Of a DNA stretch of 64,000 nt, positions 55,200-63,544 are shown one piece after another. A program made the position numbers and the translations under genes. Every line of letters starts with the position of its first letter. Within the stretch, counting starts at the first letter, position 1. The notes beneath the pieces are model-generated. The model had not been told where the DNA came from, ran no database searches, and saw nothing but the letters and a program-made list of their open reading frames with translations. This DNA comes from Phycisphaerae bacterium. GTDB lineage: Bacteria > Planctomycetota > Phycisphaerae > Phycisphaerales > UBA1924. The stretch lies in contig JAUIHS010000020.1 in the NCBI GenBank assembly GCA_030432255.1, forward strand, positions 26,110 to 90,109. The letters are read 5' to 3'.

Positions 55200-55846
55200 C
55201 CCCTCTCCAGGCAGCGGGTGTTGGTGTGACGCGTCTCGGTGGGAAGGCCCTCACCAGCGAGGTCGATCCCGATACTGACCCGCGACATCTCGATGCGGAA
55301 CCGCGCACACCAGGTGTGCGCCTTGTTCTGCCACGTCTCGGCATCGGGGGCGTCAGGGGCCGCGGCGAGGAAGATCAGCCCCAGCGCACCGAAGACTTCG
55401 GCGCGTCGAAGTGATGCGGGATTGGTGATCGCATTCTCATCGGCTTCGCCCGGACCGGCGTCGGCGGAGTAGGCAAGGTCGAGCAGTCGAAGGATGGCGC
55501 GGGCGGCTTCGTGGCGTTGATGCCGGAAGGTGTGCAGGCGCACACGGAGTCCGCTTCCGGCATCCGCCCTGATGAGTGGTTCGGTCTGGACCAGTCGCGG
55601 GCGAGAGACACGGAGTTGCGTATCGCTGAGTCGTTCGATGACTTCGAGCGGTGTGTCCCCGACGATGACCACCCAGCCCGGCTCAACCTGCCAGTCCGCG
55701 AAAGATGCGCCATTGACCGTCAGGCGATCACCGGCCGCATTGATCGTCCCAGCGGACTCGGCATCGAGCAGACGCTGGCCTGCCCAGGCGATGTTGTGAA
55801 AGAGGCGCGGCTCATAAACGAGGAGGTCGACGTCGCGTGCGAACAT
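55196..55846 (-). CDS. phage-like head-tail adaptor-type protein
   Basis: A 216-residue protein beginning MFARDVDLLVYEPRLFHNI, following the capsid gene. It mixes beta strands with an Ala-rich helical part (RHEAARAILRLLDLAY). ATG 55846 is chosen because AAAGGAA lies 7 bases before it. Gene order suggests a head-tail connector. Confidence 0.5.
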   Translation of the reverse strand: MFARDVDLLVYEPRLFHNIAWAGQRLLDAESAGTINAAGDRLTVNGASFADWQVEPGWVVIVGDTPLEVIERLSDTQLRVSRPRLVQTEPLIRADAGSGLRVRLHTFRHQRHEAARAILRLLDLAYSADAGPGEADENAITNPASLRRAEVFGALGLIFLAAAPDAPDAETWQNKAHTWCARFRIEMSRVSIGIDLAGEGLPTETRHTNTRCLERG

Positions 55847-55920
55847 GGCGTTCCTTTCCGAAATGAACAGGTGCAATGCCCGACGCCGCTGTTGGGCGAC
55901 GCCGGGCCGGGTTGAGGAGG

Positions 55921-57093
55921 TCAGACGGTCGCGAGGCCGCGGACGAGTCCGTGCGCGTTTTCGTTGCGCAGTTCAAGCGTGTATTCGCCGATGAGTTGGC
56001 CCACCGTGCTGTCACCGCCGGATTCCTGCGGCTTGTAGTGGAAGGTGCGCCCGGCGAGTGGGAGGACATCGATGCGCGAGGAGTCGAGGAGGAGCACCGA
56101 GTCCGCAGGTGCCCAGCGGCTGAGGACGACGCGGCACATCCCGAAGTCGCTCTCGTAGGTGCTCACCATGTCTCGGTAGCTGTCATCCGTACCGGAGTAT
56201 CGCCGCGACGAAGCGATGAACTGATTGATGCGTCGCTTCTGGAAGCCGTTGACGACGATGGTGTCGACATTCGCACCCGACTCCTCCCAGATGGCCCGCA
56301 TGGCGCCGTTGAGGACCGCCTCATTCAGCATGTCATTGCCAGCCCCGTCGCCGTCAGGAACGATGCCGTCGCCCGGGATGTAGCGGTGCGTCTGAAGCAT
56401 GGGAAGGATGCCGCGCATGGTGCGGCGGACGCCCTGAGATCCCTGCGGGTCCGATGCCGATGCGACGCCGTTGATGACGCTGTTCTCCAGATCGCGCAGC
56501 AGTTCGCGGAGGCGCTCCTGCTTCTGGTAGTCGAGTTCATCAGCGGTTCCGAGCGTGTTGACCGCCAGTTGCGATCCACTGACTTCGACGCTCGCCGTGA
56601 AGATCTGCGTGTAGTTCTGCTTGCGAACACGATTCGTGAAGCGGGCCTGCGGCCGGATGTCGCCTTCGAGGGCGGCATTGCCGAGGATGAGCAGGCGCTG
56701 GCCGTTGGCGATCGGTTCCGGTGTGGTGCCGCCGTAGCCGCGAACGACAACGATGACCGGCGCGGCGACAGCGACGACCATCATCACTTCGCTCGAGCCA
56801 TCGGGTCGGACCTGGTCACCGACGCGGAAACGATCGGCGTTGGCGACGGTGACATTGATCTCGGAAGTGGCATCCGGGTTGAACGCCTTCTGATTGATGG
56901 TGTCTTCGTTGGGAAGCAGCGCATCTTCGAGCCACTCGTGGATGGTGCTCTGGGCTCCGCGTCGCGCTTCGCCGAGGTGATCGAGCAGGGGTGTCTCCCA
57001 CGGGCTGACGATCGAGATGATGTCACTGACATCCTCGGCGATCTCGGGAAGCTGCGGGCCGGCGGTATACGTGGCTTTTCCGGTGAAGGTCAT
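55921..57093 (-). CDS. phage major capsid protein (SU10/DUF5309-like)
   Basis: A 390-residue protein of HK97-fold capsid type. The N-terminal part reads DVSDIISIVSPWETPLLDHLG and is followed by FRVGDQVRP, FTASVEVSGSQLAV, ENSVINGVA and TIVVNGFQKRRINQFIASSRRY, a layout typical of SU10/DUF5309-type major capsid proteins. It forms the virion shell. It sits between a scaffold-like gene and connector genes. Confidence 0.8.
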   Translation of the reverse strand: MTFTGKATYTAGPQLPEIAEDVSDIISIVSPWETPLLDHLGEARRGAQSTIHEWLEDALLPNEDTINQKAFNPDATSEINVTVANADRFRVGDQVRPDGSSEVMMVVAVAAPVIVVVRGYGGTTPEPIANGQRLLILGNAALEGDIRPQARFTNRVRKQNYTQIFTASVEVSGSQLAVNTLGTADELDYQKQERLRELLRDLENSVINGVASASDPQGSQGVRRTMRGILPMLQTHRYIPGDGIVPDGDGAGNDMLNEAVLNGAMRAIWEESGANVDTIVVNGFQKRRINQFIASSRRYSGTDDSYRDMVSTYESDFGMCRVVLSRWAPADSVLLLDSSRIDVLPLAGRTFHYKPQESGGDSTVGQLIGEYTLELRNENAHGLVRGLATV

Positions 57094-57153
57094 GGGTACC
57101 TCGGGATTGGGGGATGGAATGGATGCGGTGACGGACGGGACGGGTGCGTCTGA

Positions 57154-57585
57154 TCAGTTGCGGGAATCGCGGCGCAGCCGCAGGTAGCGCAGGAGTGCCC
57201 CGCGATCGCCGGTGCGCGCGGCGGTGGCGGCGTGGTTGAGCTGCTCGGAGGGTGATGGATCGTGATGCGGCGTCGCCGTGGACCGGGGCGCGGACTTCGG
57301 ACGGGTGAAGAGCCACGGCTTGTCCTGGCGAAGCTGTTCAATGACGTGGGCCGGATCAAGGCCGGCATCGCTCTCGTCGCTCTCGAGTTCGACTTCCACC
57401 AGCAGGCGTGCGGTGTTGATGTCGATCGCGTTGGCGCTGTGCAGCAGGGCATCGATGTCGTGACGGCGCTCGGAGGCGGCGAGTTCGCCCTGTGCCTCCA
57501 GGAGAGCCTGTCGGGTGGCTTCGAGTTCGTCATTGAGTGCATCGAGCACATCGGTGGTGGGGGGATCATGGTTCTCGTGAGACAT
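57154..57585 (-). CDS. putative capsid scaffolding protein
   Basis: A 143-residue acidic protein with a coiled-coil-like start (LNDELEATRQALLEAQGELAASERR) and a basic C-terminal end (LLRYLRLRRD). Such a protein between portal and major capsid genes is normally the scaffold. Assignment rests on position and shape, not on a recognised family. Confidence 0.6.
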   Translation of the reverse strand: MSHENHDPPTTDVLDALNDELEATRQALLEAQGELAASERRHDIDALLHSANAIDINTARLLVEVELESDESDAGLDPAHVIEQLRQDKPWLFTRPKSAPRSTATPHHDPSPSEQLNHAATAARTGDRGALLRYLRLRRDSRN

Positions 57586-57632
57586 GGCGTTCCTTTCGTG
57601 CGAGGGATTGAGGTGCAGGTCGGAGATGTGAG

Positions 57633-59108
57633 TTACTGCACGCCGGGGTCGGTGCTGGCGTAGCCGATCTCGGCGAGAACGGTCTCAGGCGCGATGCCGA
57701 GGTCAAGCTTGAGACGAGCGGCAGCGAGTTGCTCGCGCTCTTCGGTGGGGAGCGGGTCCTGCCACGCCAGACGTACACCCCGATCGCGCGGGTCGGTGGG
57801 CAGTGCGCCGGCCACATGCAGTGCCTTGAGGATGAGCCGGCTCATGTCCACGATGGCGCGTCCATAGGAGACGCGCTTGCGGGCGGCCTTGGACAGCACG
57901 CCCATGAGCGTCACGCGCAGCGCATTCTCACTCGAGAGGTGACCGATGCGCTCACGGAGCACGCCCGCGGCGAGAGGCGAGACGGAGGACAACTTGTCCA
58001 TCGCTTCGCGAATCTCGGTGATGTGTGACTCTTCGCTGGGTGAGTGACCATCGCCCCCGAACGCCTCCACCGACGCATCGGGGTTGTCGGTGAGCCACAC
58101 CTGCCCCGGGCGGACGGGCACATTGCCGAAGCCGTCGATGCCCTTGGCGAGATACATGTTGAAGGACTGGAGCGTGACTCGATGCGCGCGGTCGCTGAGG
58201 CGTGTGTTGAGTTCATCCTGGAGGGGAATGAGTGGCTCGACGTCGCTGAGTCCTTCGAAGTGGAAAGGCTGACTGGCGTTCTGCACGTGCACGACCGGGA
58301 GTTCGCCGAGCAGGTTTGGCGCCTCGTCTTCGAGCACGCCGTTGATGTACACCTGGCGATGGCGGTCGCTGTGAATCTCCAGGATGTGATCGTGCCCCGA
58401 CGGGTGTGCCTGGGGAGAGCCGATCCCGAGCCGCGAGGCCACGGTGCGCAGCCGGTCCCAGGCACTGCCCGCGCCCGCATTCGCGCGATAGGCGCTGATC
58501 AGGCAGGCGTCGAGTGTCCGGTAGTCGGTCGAGTTGAGGAGCGGGATCATCCGCCGCGGCTCAATGACCTCGACAGTCAGCCGCCGCGCCGCTTCGAGGA
58601 GTCGATCCGGCGCATTGACAGGATCGTTGCCGACCGATGCGGCGAAGAAGTCATCGGGGCGCAGGATGAGATCGACAAATCCGAAGACACCACCGAGCAG
58701 TGCCATGTCCTGGAAGAGGGTGATGCCGCCCGACGCTTCGAAGACGGCATCGAGTATGCGTTCGATGAGTTCACGAAGTTCCGGATCGCGGGCTGTGCTG
58801 CGAATGACGAGCGGCTTGCCGAAGACGAAGTCCACCATGCTGTCGACGCGCCAGCCGATGTCGTTCTCGATGACAGGCGCGATTGAACGGGATGCATCGC
58901 TGGTCCGGAAGCGACCGGGCAGGCCCGCTTCCTGACCGACGCTGTAACGCCGAGGAGCATCGGCATCGCCCGAGGTGGAGACGACAGGGTTGCGGTAGTA
59001 GCTCCAGAGTCGATCGAGTCGTGGTCGTCGTTGTCCTTCGTGCTCGCTGAGGAGTCGGTCGACGGTACTGTCGGTGAGCCCGATGCTGGAGAAGGGTTCA
59101 AGTTTCAT
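57633..59108 (-). CDS. phage portal protein (SPP1 gp6-like)
   Basis: A 491-residue protein with the SPP1-type portal pattern: VIENDIGWRVDSMVDFVFGKP, SGGITLFQDMALLGGVFGFVDLILR, PVVHVQNASQPFHFEGLSDVEPLIPLQDELN and a late helical part (VSPLAAGVLRERIGHLSSENALRVTLMG). It forms the dodecameric DNA gate of the capsid. The gene opens the head module; no terminase lies upstream of it. Confidence 0.8.
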   Translation of the reverse strand: MKLEPFSSIGLTDSTVDRLLSEHEGQRRPRLDRLWSYYRNPVVSTSGDADAPRRYSVGQEAGLPGRFRTSDASRSIAPVIENDIGWRVDSMVDFVFGKPLVIRSTARDPELRELIERILDAVFEASGGITLFQDMALLGGVFGFVDLILRPDDFFAASVGNDPVNAPDRLLEAARRLTVEVIEPRRMIPLLNSTDYRTLDACLISAYRANAGAGSAWDRLRTVASRLGIGSPQAHPSGHDHILEIHSDRHRQVYINGVLEDEAPNLLGELPVVHVQNASQPFHFEGLSDVEPLIPLQDELNTRLSDRAHRVTLQSFNMYLAKGIDGFGNVPVRPGQVWLTDNPDASVEAFGGDGHSPSEESHITEIREAMDKLSSVSPLAAGVLRERIGHLSSENALRVTLMGVLSKAARKRVSYGRAIVDMSRLILKALHVAGALPTDPRDRGVRLAWQDPLPTEEREQLAAARLKLDLGIAPETVLAEIGYASTDPGVQ

Positions 59109-59174
59109 GGCGGGCCTCGCGCTGGTTCGGGGCGTGGGACGTTGATGTGCGTCCGCTGTCGAACTCGTCTGCGA

Positions 59175-59291
59175 GGTGCGCTTCGGTGCGCGCCAGAGCG
59201 CACCTTGTGTGCGGCCCCGGCGCGCAGGAACAGCCGTGATTCCTTCTCAGGGGCGAAAGTTTTTCTTCAGTTCAGGCGCCCACAAGGTGCG
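59175..59291. promoter_or_regulatory. alternative hairpins upstream of the portal gene
   Basis: In the 331-base gap without a gene, CGCACCTTGTG (59199-59209) can pair with CACAAGGTGCG (59281-59291). Part of the same stretch, AGCGCACC (59197-59204), can instead pair with GGTGCGCT (59175-59182). The two structures exclude each other. No T-run follows. The remainder of 59109-59439 is very GC-rich and shows no gene. Confidence 0.4.
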
Positions 59292-59439
59292 ATCGCGCCC
59301 CGCGCCGCGCGCGCCAACCCGCACATCGGTGTGCGGAGTCGGGGTGGATCGTTCTTCGGGGAGCCGGTGATCAGGAGACAGCGGGCGGCGTCACTGAAAT
59401 CACCTGTTCGGTTCTTCTGCTCTGTCTCATCTTGACGAA

Positions 59440-60318
59440 CTACGCCCACCCGGAAGCAGGTCCCTCATCCGACTCGTAATGCGTCCAGCGTTCGATCCAG
59501 TAGGAGCGGAACTTCTGATCGCCGAAGCGTTCGTAGTGCGCGTGCAACTGCTTCTCGATCTGACGGGGCGTGCCGGTCATGCCAAGAGCCTCACGCCCGT
59601 GCGCGATCATCTCAGTGTCAATGGCCAGCCGCGAGAAACGGCCGAGCAGTTGCAGGATGTTGGCCGCTGCGTATGGCCCGACCCCCGGCAGGCCGAGCAG
59701 TTCCCTGTGAATGTCATCGTCGCTCCGGGACTCATCTTCGAGGCGTGCTGTGAGCGCCGGTTCTCGGAAGAGTCGCGCGAGTTCGACGAGGCGGATGTCC
59801 CGGTAGCCGACGCCGCACCGCGCCCGGAGTGTCGCCGGTCGCCGCCGCGCCAGTTGCGCCGGGCGTGGGAAGGCGGGGTCGATGACTTCGCAGAGGCGCC
59901 GGTTCATGTTGATCGTCCCCTTCCACGTCACGTTGCAACTCGTGATCGTCTTGATGACGTCCTCGAAGAGGGTGGGACTGCGGAAGATGCGGCCGCGTCC
60001 GGAATCCTTCCAGCGCGGGTCGACGGCATGGAATTCGGCGAGGTCTTCGTGAAGCCGGAGCATGCGTTCGATCTGTCGGCGTGCGTCCGCTGACTCTGCC
60101 CGCGAAATGCGCCGATCGGCGCGCACCTTGAGGGGTGCACCGGCACCATCGGGTTGCGCGATGGTGAAGGTGGCCGGACCGTCAACGAGGTGGAGGGGGC
60201 GCGTCAGCGTTTCGCGGCCGGGGTCCCAGTCATTTGGCGCGAGTCGAAAGTAGCCATAGGAGCAGACATCCCGGGCGAGGTCGTAGTCGTCTGGACCGGT
60301 GAGCGTCAGGCGTGACAC
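59440..60318 (-). CDS. HhH-GPD DNA glycosylase (AlkA/OGG-like)
   Basis: A 292-residue protein with an N-terminal domain as in AlkA/OGG1 and the helix-hairpin-helix LLGLPGVGPYAAANIL. The catalytic Asp follows in RLAIDTE. The Lys used by OGG-type bifunctional enzymes is replaced (GVGPYAAA), which points to a monofunctional alkylbase-type glycosylase. It excises damaged bases in base-excision repair. Confidence 0.82.
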   Translation of the reverse strand: MSRLTLTGPDDYDLARDVCSYGYFRLAPNDWDPGRETLTRPLHLVDGPATFTIAQPDGAGAPLKVRADRRISRAESADARRQIERMLRLHEDLAEFHAVDPRWKDSGRGRIFRSPTLFEDVIKTITSCNVTWKGTINMNRRLCEVIDPAFPRPAQLARRRPATLRARCGVGYRDIRLVELARLFREPALTARLEDESRSDDDIHRELLGLPGVGPYAAANILQLLGRFSRLAIDTEMIAHGREALGMTGTPRQIEKQLHAHYERFGDQKFRSYWIERWTHYESDEGPASGWA

Positions 60319-60324
60319 GGCGCG

Positions 60325-61050
60325 TCAGACGCGTCCGGCGGTGGCAACGCGCGGGATCAGGAACGTAGCGATGTTGATGCAGAGCCGATCGGCAAGCCGC
60401 GCGAACATCTCGTACTTCTCTTCGCACTGCTTCTCGAACTCCTCGGTGGTCAGTCCGGCGGTATGGAGTTCGCCGACGGAGTCCTTCGTGAAGGCGCGGA
60501 TCATGTCCATGTCCGCTTCGAAGTGGTACTGGAAGCCATAACTTCGCATCCCCGCACGAAACGCCTGCACCTTGCAGCGTTCGCTGGAGGCGAGGTTGGC
60601 AGCGCCCTCGGGCAGTTGCTTGACTTCGTACTTGTGCTTGTGGAACTGGGGCGTGCGCCACGCGATGCCGGCAAGGAGCGTATCGGTGTGAGCGCTGGGA
60701 AGGATGTTGACATCAACGAACCCGATCTCGCCCGCGCCTTCCATGGGGCCGACCTCGCCTCCGAGTGCATGGGCCAGCAGTTGCGCACCGAGGCAGACGC
60801 CGACGACGGGAAGTTGGCGATCATGCGCCTCGCGCAGGAACTCCGTCTCACGCTTGATCCACGCGTGCGCTTCATCGACGTTCTGGGGGCCGCCCATCGA
60901 GATGACGGCTTCGACGTCGTCGAAGTCCGTCGGGACGGGGTCGCCCTCATCCAGCTTCCGGATGTCGAGGGTGAAGCCGTGGTCCCGCAGTGTCGTTCCG
61001 ACCCGGCCGGGACGGCAATGCGCCGCATGCTGAAAGACAATGATCGTCAT
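60325..61050 (-). CDS. class I glutamine amidotransferase (GMP-synthase-like)
   Basis: A 241-residue amidotransferase fold with nucleophile Cys86 in GVCLGAQ and His176-x-Glu178 in YHFEAD, so the triad is complete. It resembles the stand-alone GMP synthase-like group, whose acceptor is often unknown. ATG 61050 is taken; a TTG at 61086 is possible. It lies just downstream of rpiA and 6 bases upstream of the glycosylase gene. Confidence 0.83.
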   Translation of the reverse strand: MTIIVFQHAAHCRPGRVGTTLRDHGFTLDIRKLDEGDPVPTDFDDVEAVISMGGPQNVDEAHAWIKRETEFLREAHDRQLPVVGVCLGAQLLAHALGGEVGPMEGAGEIGFVDVNILPSAHTDTLLAGIAWRTPQFHKHKYEVKQLPEGAANLASSERCKVQAFRAGMRSYGFQYHFEADMDMIRAFTKDSVGELHTAGLTTEEFEKQCEEKYEMFARLADRLCINIATFLIPRVATAGRV

Positions 61051-61091
61051 GGGGAAAAGGTACCGGGTCGGGGCCCGGAAGGGCAACCGGG

Positions 61092-61766
61092 TCAGCGCAC
61101 CAGGCGTTCGACCTGGCCCGTTCCGTCCTCCTCCACCAGGACCTCGTCCGCCTCCGACAGGAACAGGCCGTGGTCCACGACCCCCGGGGTCTCGTTGAGG
61201 AGGCGGTTGACCGCCGCGATGTCATGCTCGGCCCGGAGTTGGACGTCCAGCACCAGGTTATCGTTGTCCGTGCGGTAGATTCCGCCATCGGCGTGGCGGA
61301 TTTCGCCTGACAGGTCCATGCCCGCCAGCACCTCGCGCACCGAGGCGAGCCCGAAGGGCATCACCTCCACCGGGAGCGGGCATCGCTCGCCCAGCCGGCT
61401 CACCAGTTTCTCACGCTGGACCAGGTACACGCACTTCGCGGAGGCGTGCGCCACGATCTTCTCGCGCGTCATGGCTCCGCCTCGCCCTTTCAGCATCGCC
61501 AGGTCCGGGGAGACCTCGTCGGCACCGTCGAAGAGGTAGTCGACCCTCGGTGTGCGTTCCATCTCAAGGACGGCGAGCCCGTTCTGAGCCGCGAGCTCGG
61601 CACTGGCCCTGCTGGTGGAGACGACATGAATGGAGAGCTGTTCCTCACGGGCGCGTTGGGCGAGTGCGAGAATCCCCCGTGACGCGGCCCTCCCCGTCCC
61701 AAGTCCGACGATCATGCCGTCTCGGACGGGCTGAACAGCAAGTTGGGCCATGGCGTCGATGGTCAT
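61092..61766 (-). CDS. rpiA: ribose-5-phosphate isomerase A
   Basis: A 224-residue protein with GLGTGRAASRGI, DGADEVSPDLAMLKGRGGAMTREK and ADGGIYRTDNDNLVLDV, the standard RpiA motifs. It interconverts ribose 5-phosphate and ribulose 5-phosphate. A heptamer array lies directly upstream of its start. Confidence 0.93.
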   Translation of the reverse strand: MTIDAMAQLAVQPVRDGMIVGLGTGRAASRGILALAQRAREEQLSIHVVSTSRASAELAAQNGLAVLEMERTPRVDYLFDGADEVSPDLAMLKGRGGAMTREKIVAHASAKCVYLVQREKLVSRLGERCPLPVEVMPFGLASVREVLAGMDLSGEIRHADGGIYRTDNDNLVLDVQLRAEHDIAAVNRLLNETPGVVDHGLFLSEADEVLVEEDGTGQVERLVR

Positions 61767-61777
61767 GGGGGGATCTT

Positions 61778-61906
61778 ATAGGCATTCGGCATTTGGCACT
61801 GAGGCATTTGGGAGGCGGCCGGCATTGGCATCCGGCAACCGGGTGCATTGATGATCGCCGCAGGCGAACCACCTCGATTGCCGAATGCCAAATGCCGAAT
61901 GCCAAA
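61778..61906. repeat. heptamer inverted repeat upstream of rpiA
   Basis: Left arm CGGCATT, TGGCACT and GAGGCATT; right arm GATTGCC, GAATGCC, AAATGCC and GAATGCC. The centre has ATCGCCGCAGGCGAACCACC. It lies between rpiA and the terminator of the PLP gene. Confidence 0.8.
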
Positions 61907-61910
61907 ACAA

Positions 61911-61948
61911 ACAACGAGGCGGCCCGGTGTGGGAGGCCGCCCCGTTGT
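61911..61948 (-). terminator. terminator of the PLP-fold gene
   Basis: A 14-bp stem with one mismatch pairs 61911-61924 with 61935-61948 around a 10-base loop. On the minus strand it is followed by TTTGTTTTGG. It lies 44 bases after the stop of the PLP-fold gene. Confidence 0.7.
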
Positions 61949-61992
61949 CCCCGCGACAGATTCGAGTGTGTTCGTGTCGCAGCGCTCGCCTG

Positions 61993-63093
61993 TCAGGATC
62001 CAGTGGCGTTCTCGAGTGCATCCACCAGGTCGCAGAGGAGTTGATCGGGAGATTCCTGACCGATCGTGAGACGAATCACAAGAGGAGTGGCGGAAGCTTC
62101 ACGATCGATCTCGGGAAAGCCTCGACTCCCATGTGTCGCAGGGATGGAAACGGCGGAGCGGGTGCCGTCGAAGATGCCGGCGCGGAACACGTTCAGGGCA
62201 TCGACGACACGACGCGTCGCCAGCGGATTGAGCGTCTCGAAGACGAGTTCGATGCCGTCCGGCCGACTGGCCTGGACCGGTGCACCGGGGTTGTTGCGGC
62301 TGCGGAGGCCGGGGTACTCCACGCGGGCGATGGCGGGATCGACGCTGAGGAACCGGGCGAGCCGCAGGGCGCACCTCTGCTGCTTGCGGAGCCGCTCGGC
62401 GAGGGATTCGATGCCGGACAGGATGAGTTGGAGGTTCGCCTCCGGGGGATACGTCCCGCTCCGCTCCCGGAACCGCTTGAGGCTGGCCAGCAGGGCGGTG
62501 CTGTCCGAGGAGATGAACGCGGGCGGATCGTCGACCAGGGTGCCGGCGACGAGCGTGGAACTGGTGTGGACAACGAGGTCGGCGCCCGCCATCAGGGGCT
62601 GAACCCCCAGCGGACTCGCCGCCGTGGCGTCCACCATCAGCAACGCACCGTTGGACGAGCATGCATCGGCGATTCGCGGCACATCGGCTGCGACCGCTCT
62701 CGCACCGCCGTGGGTCTGGACGTAGACCAGCCGGGTGCGGGCGGTGACGGCCTCGGCGAGTTCTGCGGGGTCGACGCACCAGACCGTCACGCCCCGCTGC
62801 CAGAGGAGGCGTGAGAAGACGCGGCAGGTGGCGGCGTCGAGATTCGTCCCCACCACGATCTCCTCGCCGGGCTGGACGAGGTTCACGATGGCGGCGAGCG
62901 CGGCGGAGGCGTCGAAGAAGGCCACGGTTTCCTTGGCGCACTCCATGCCGGCGATGAGCTTCTCAAGCGTGTCGCACTGGATTGATCGATGGGGCTGCGC
63001 CACGACGTCACCGGCAGGCATCGTGGGCAGCCCGACTGTGGATGGTTCAGGTGTTCCGGGTTCGCAGGACGTCAACAGGGCCGAGGCATTCAT
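61993..63093 (-). CDS. Cys/Met-metabolism PLP-fold protein lacking the Schiff-base lysine
   Basis: A 366-residue protein of the cystathionine-synthase/lyase fold: PGEEIVVGTNLDAATCRVF, LVYVQTHGG, LLMVDATAASPLGVQPL and a C-terminal RLTIGQESPDQLLCDL. At the PLP-lysine position the family has S-x-T-K-Y/H; here the string is HTSSTLVAGT, with Thr in place of Lys. The aromatic stacking region near the start is also weak. It may be inactive or regulatory. AAGGAG lies 7 bases before the ATG, and a separate leader with promoter and terminator lies upstream. Confidence 0.7.
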   Translation of the reverse strand: MNASALLTSCEPGTPEPSTVGLPTMPAGDVVAQPHRSIQCDTLEKLIAGMECAKETVAFFDASAALAAIVNLVQPGEEIVVGTNLDAATCRVFSRLLWQRGVTVWCVDPAELAEAVTARTRLVYVQTHGGARAVAADVPRIADACSSNGALLMVDATAASPLGVQPLMAGADLVVHTSSTLVAGTLVDDPPAFISSDSTALLASLKRFRERSGTYPPEANLQLILSGIESLAERLRKQQRCALRLARFLSVDPAIARVEYPGLRSRNNPGAPVQASRPDGIELVFETLNPLATRRVVDALNVFRAGIFDGTRSAVSIPATHGSRGFPEIDREASATPLVIRLTIGQESPDQLLCDLVDALENATGS

Positions 63094-63264
63094 CGCAAAC
63101 TCCTTCGTTGTTTGCTGTGCGGATTGTCGTGAAGCGCACGAGTGGCGCGCGCACTGATATCTCTCGCCTCCCGGCGAATGAAAGAACTCTGGATGTCGTG
63201 CGAAATGAGCGGGGACGCAGCGAGAAGCGGGGGAGGTGGAAGGCTCAGAAGGCCAAAAGAAAAA

Positions 63265-63287
63265 CCGTCGCCTTGCTCAGGCGACGG
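63265..63287 (-). terminator. strong rho-independent terminator upstream of the PLP-fold gene
   Basis: On the minus strand CCGTCGCC and GGCGACGG form a perfect 8-bp stem around a 7-base loop, followed by TTTTTCTTTT. It lies 170 bases before the PLP-fold gene and about 130 bases after the promoter at 63425. It ends a short transcript, or could act as an attenuator. The stretch 63094-63254 beyond it shows no gene. Confidence 0.8.
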
Positions 63288-63315
63288 TCAGGGGTGCTTC
63301 TCGTTGTGTCCGCGT

Positions 63316-63417
63316 TCAGTTTCGCGAACAGTGTGTGCACCACGGCAGACCGCCGCCCGAGCCCTTCTCGGCTCGGCGAATGACGACATGCTGCATGGTG
63401 CAAAGGCAATTCAACAT
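63316..63417 (-). CDS. possible 33-residue small protein in a leader transcript
   Basis: An ATG 63417 frame ends in TGA 63316-63318, inside the transcript bounded by the promoter and the terminator. The peptide is rich in Cys and basic residues and ends PWCTHCSRN, with a CxxC pair. No clear ribosome-binding site is visible, so it could equally be part of a non-coding RNA or leader peptide. Confidence 0.35.
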   Translation of the reverse strand: MLNCLCTMQHVVIRRAEKGSGGGLPWCTHCSRN

Positions 63418-63424
63418 GGCAGAA

Positions 63425-63452
63425 AGCATATGAAAGGGGAGAGGGAAGTCAA
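63425..63452 (-). promoter_or_regulatory. sigma-70-type promoter for the leader RNA
   Basis: On the minus strand TTGACT (63452-63447) and TATGCT (63430-63425) are 16 bases apart. Transcription would start near 63418, in front of the short frame. Confidence 0.6.
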
Positions 63453-63544
63453 GGGGGTTCTGGAAGAAGAACGCGAAAGTGCAGATGAAGATTCCGTGTA
63501 TCGGTCGGAATGGGGTGAGACTTTCGGGGTGGGGGCCGATTTGC

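Noticed and set aside
55876..57153. Antisense frame over the major capsid gene
   Set aside because: The sense frame fits the capsid family and has its own ribosome-binding site.
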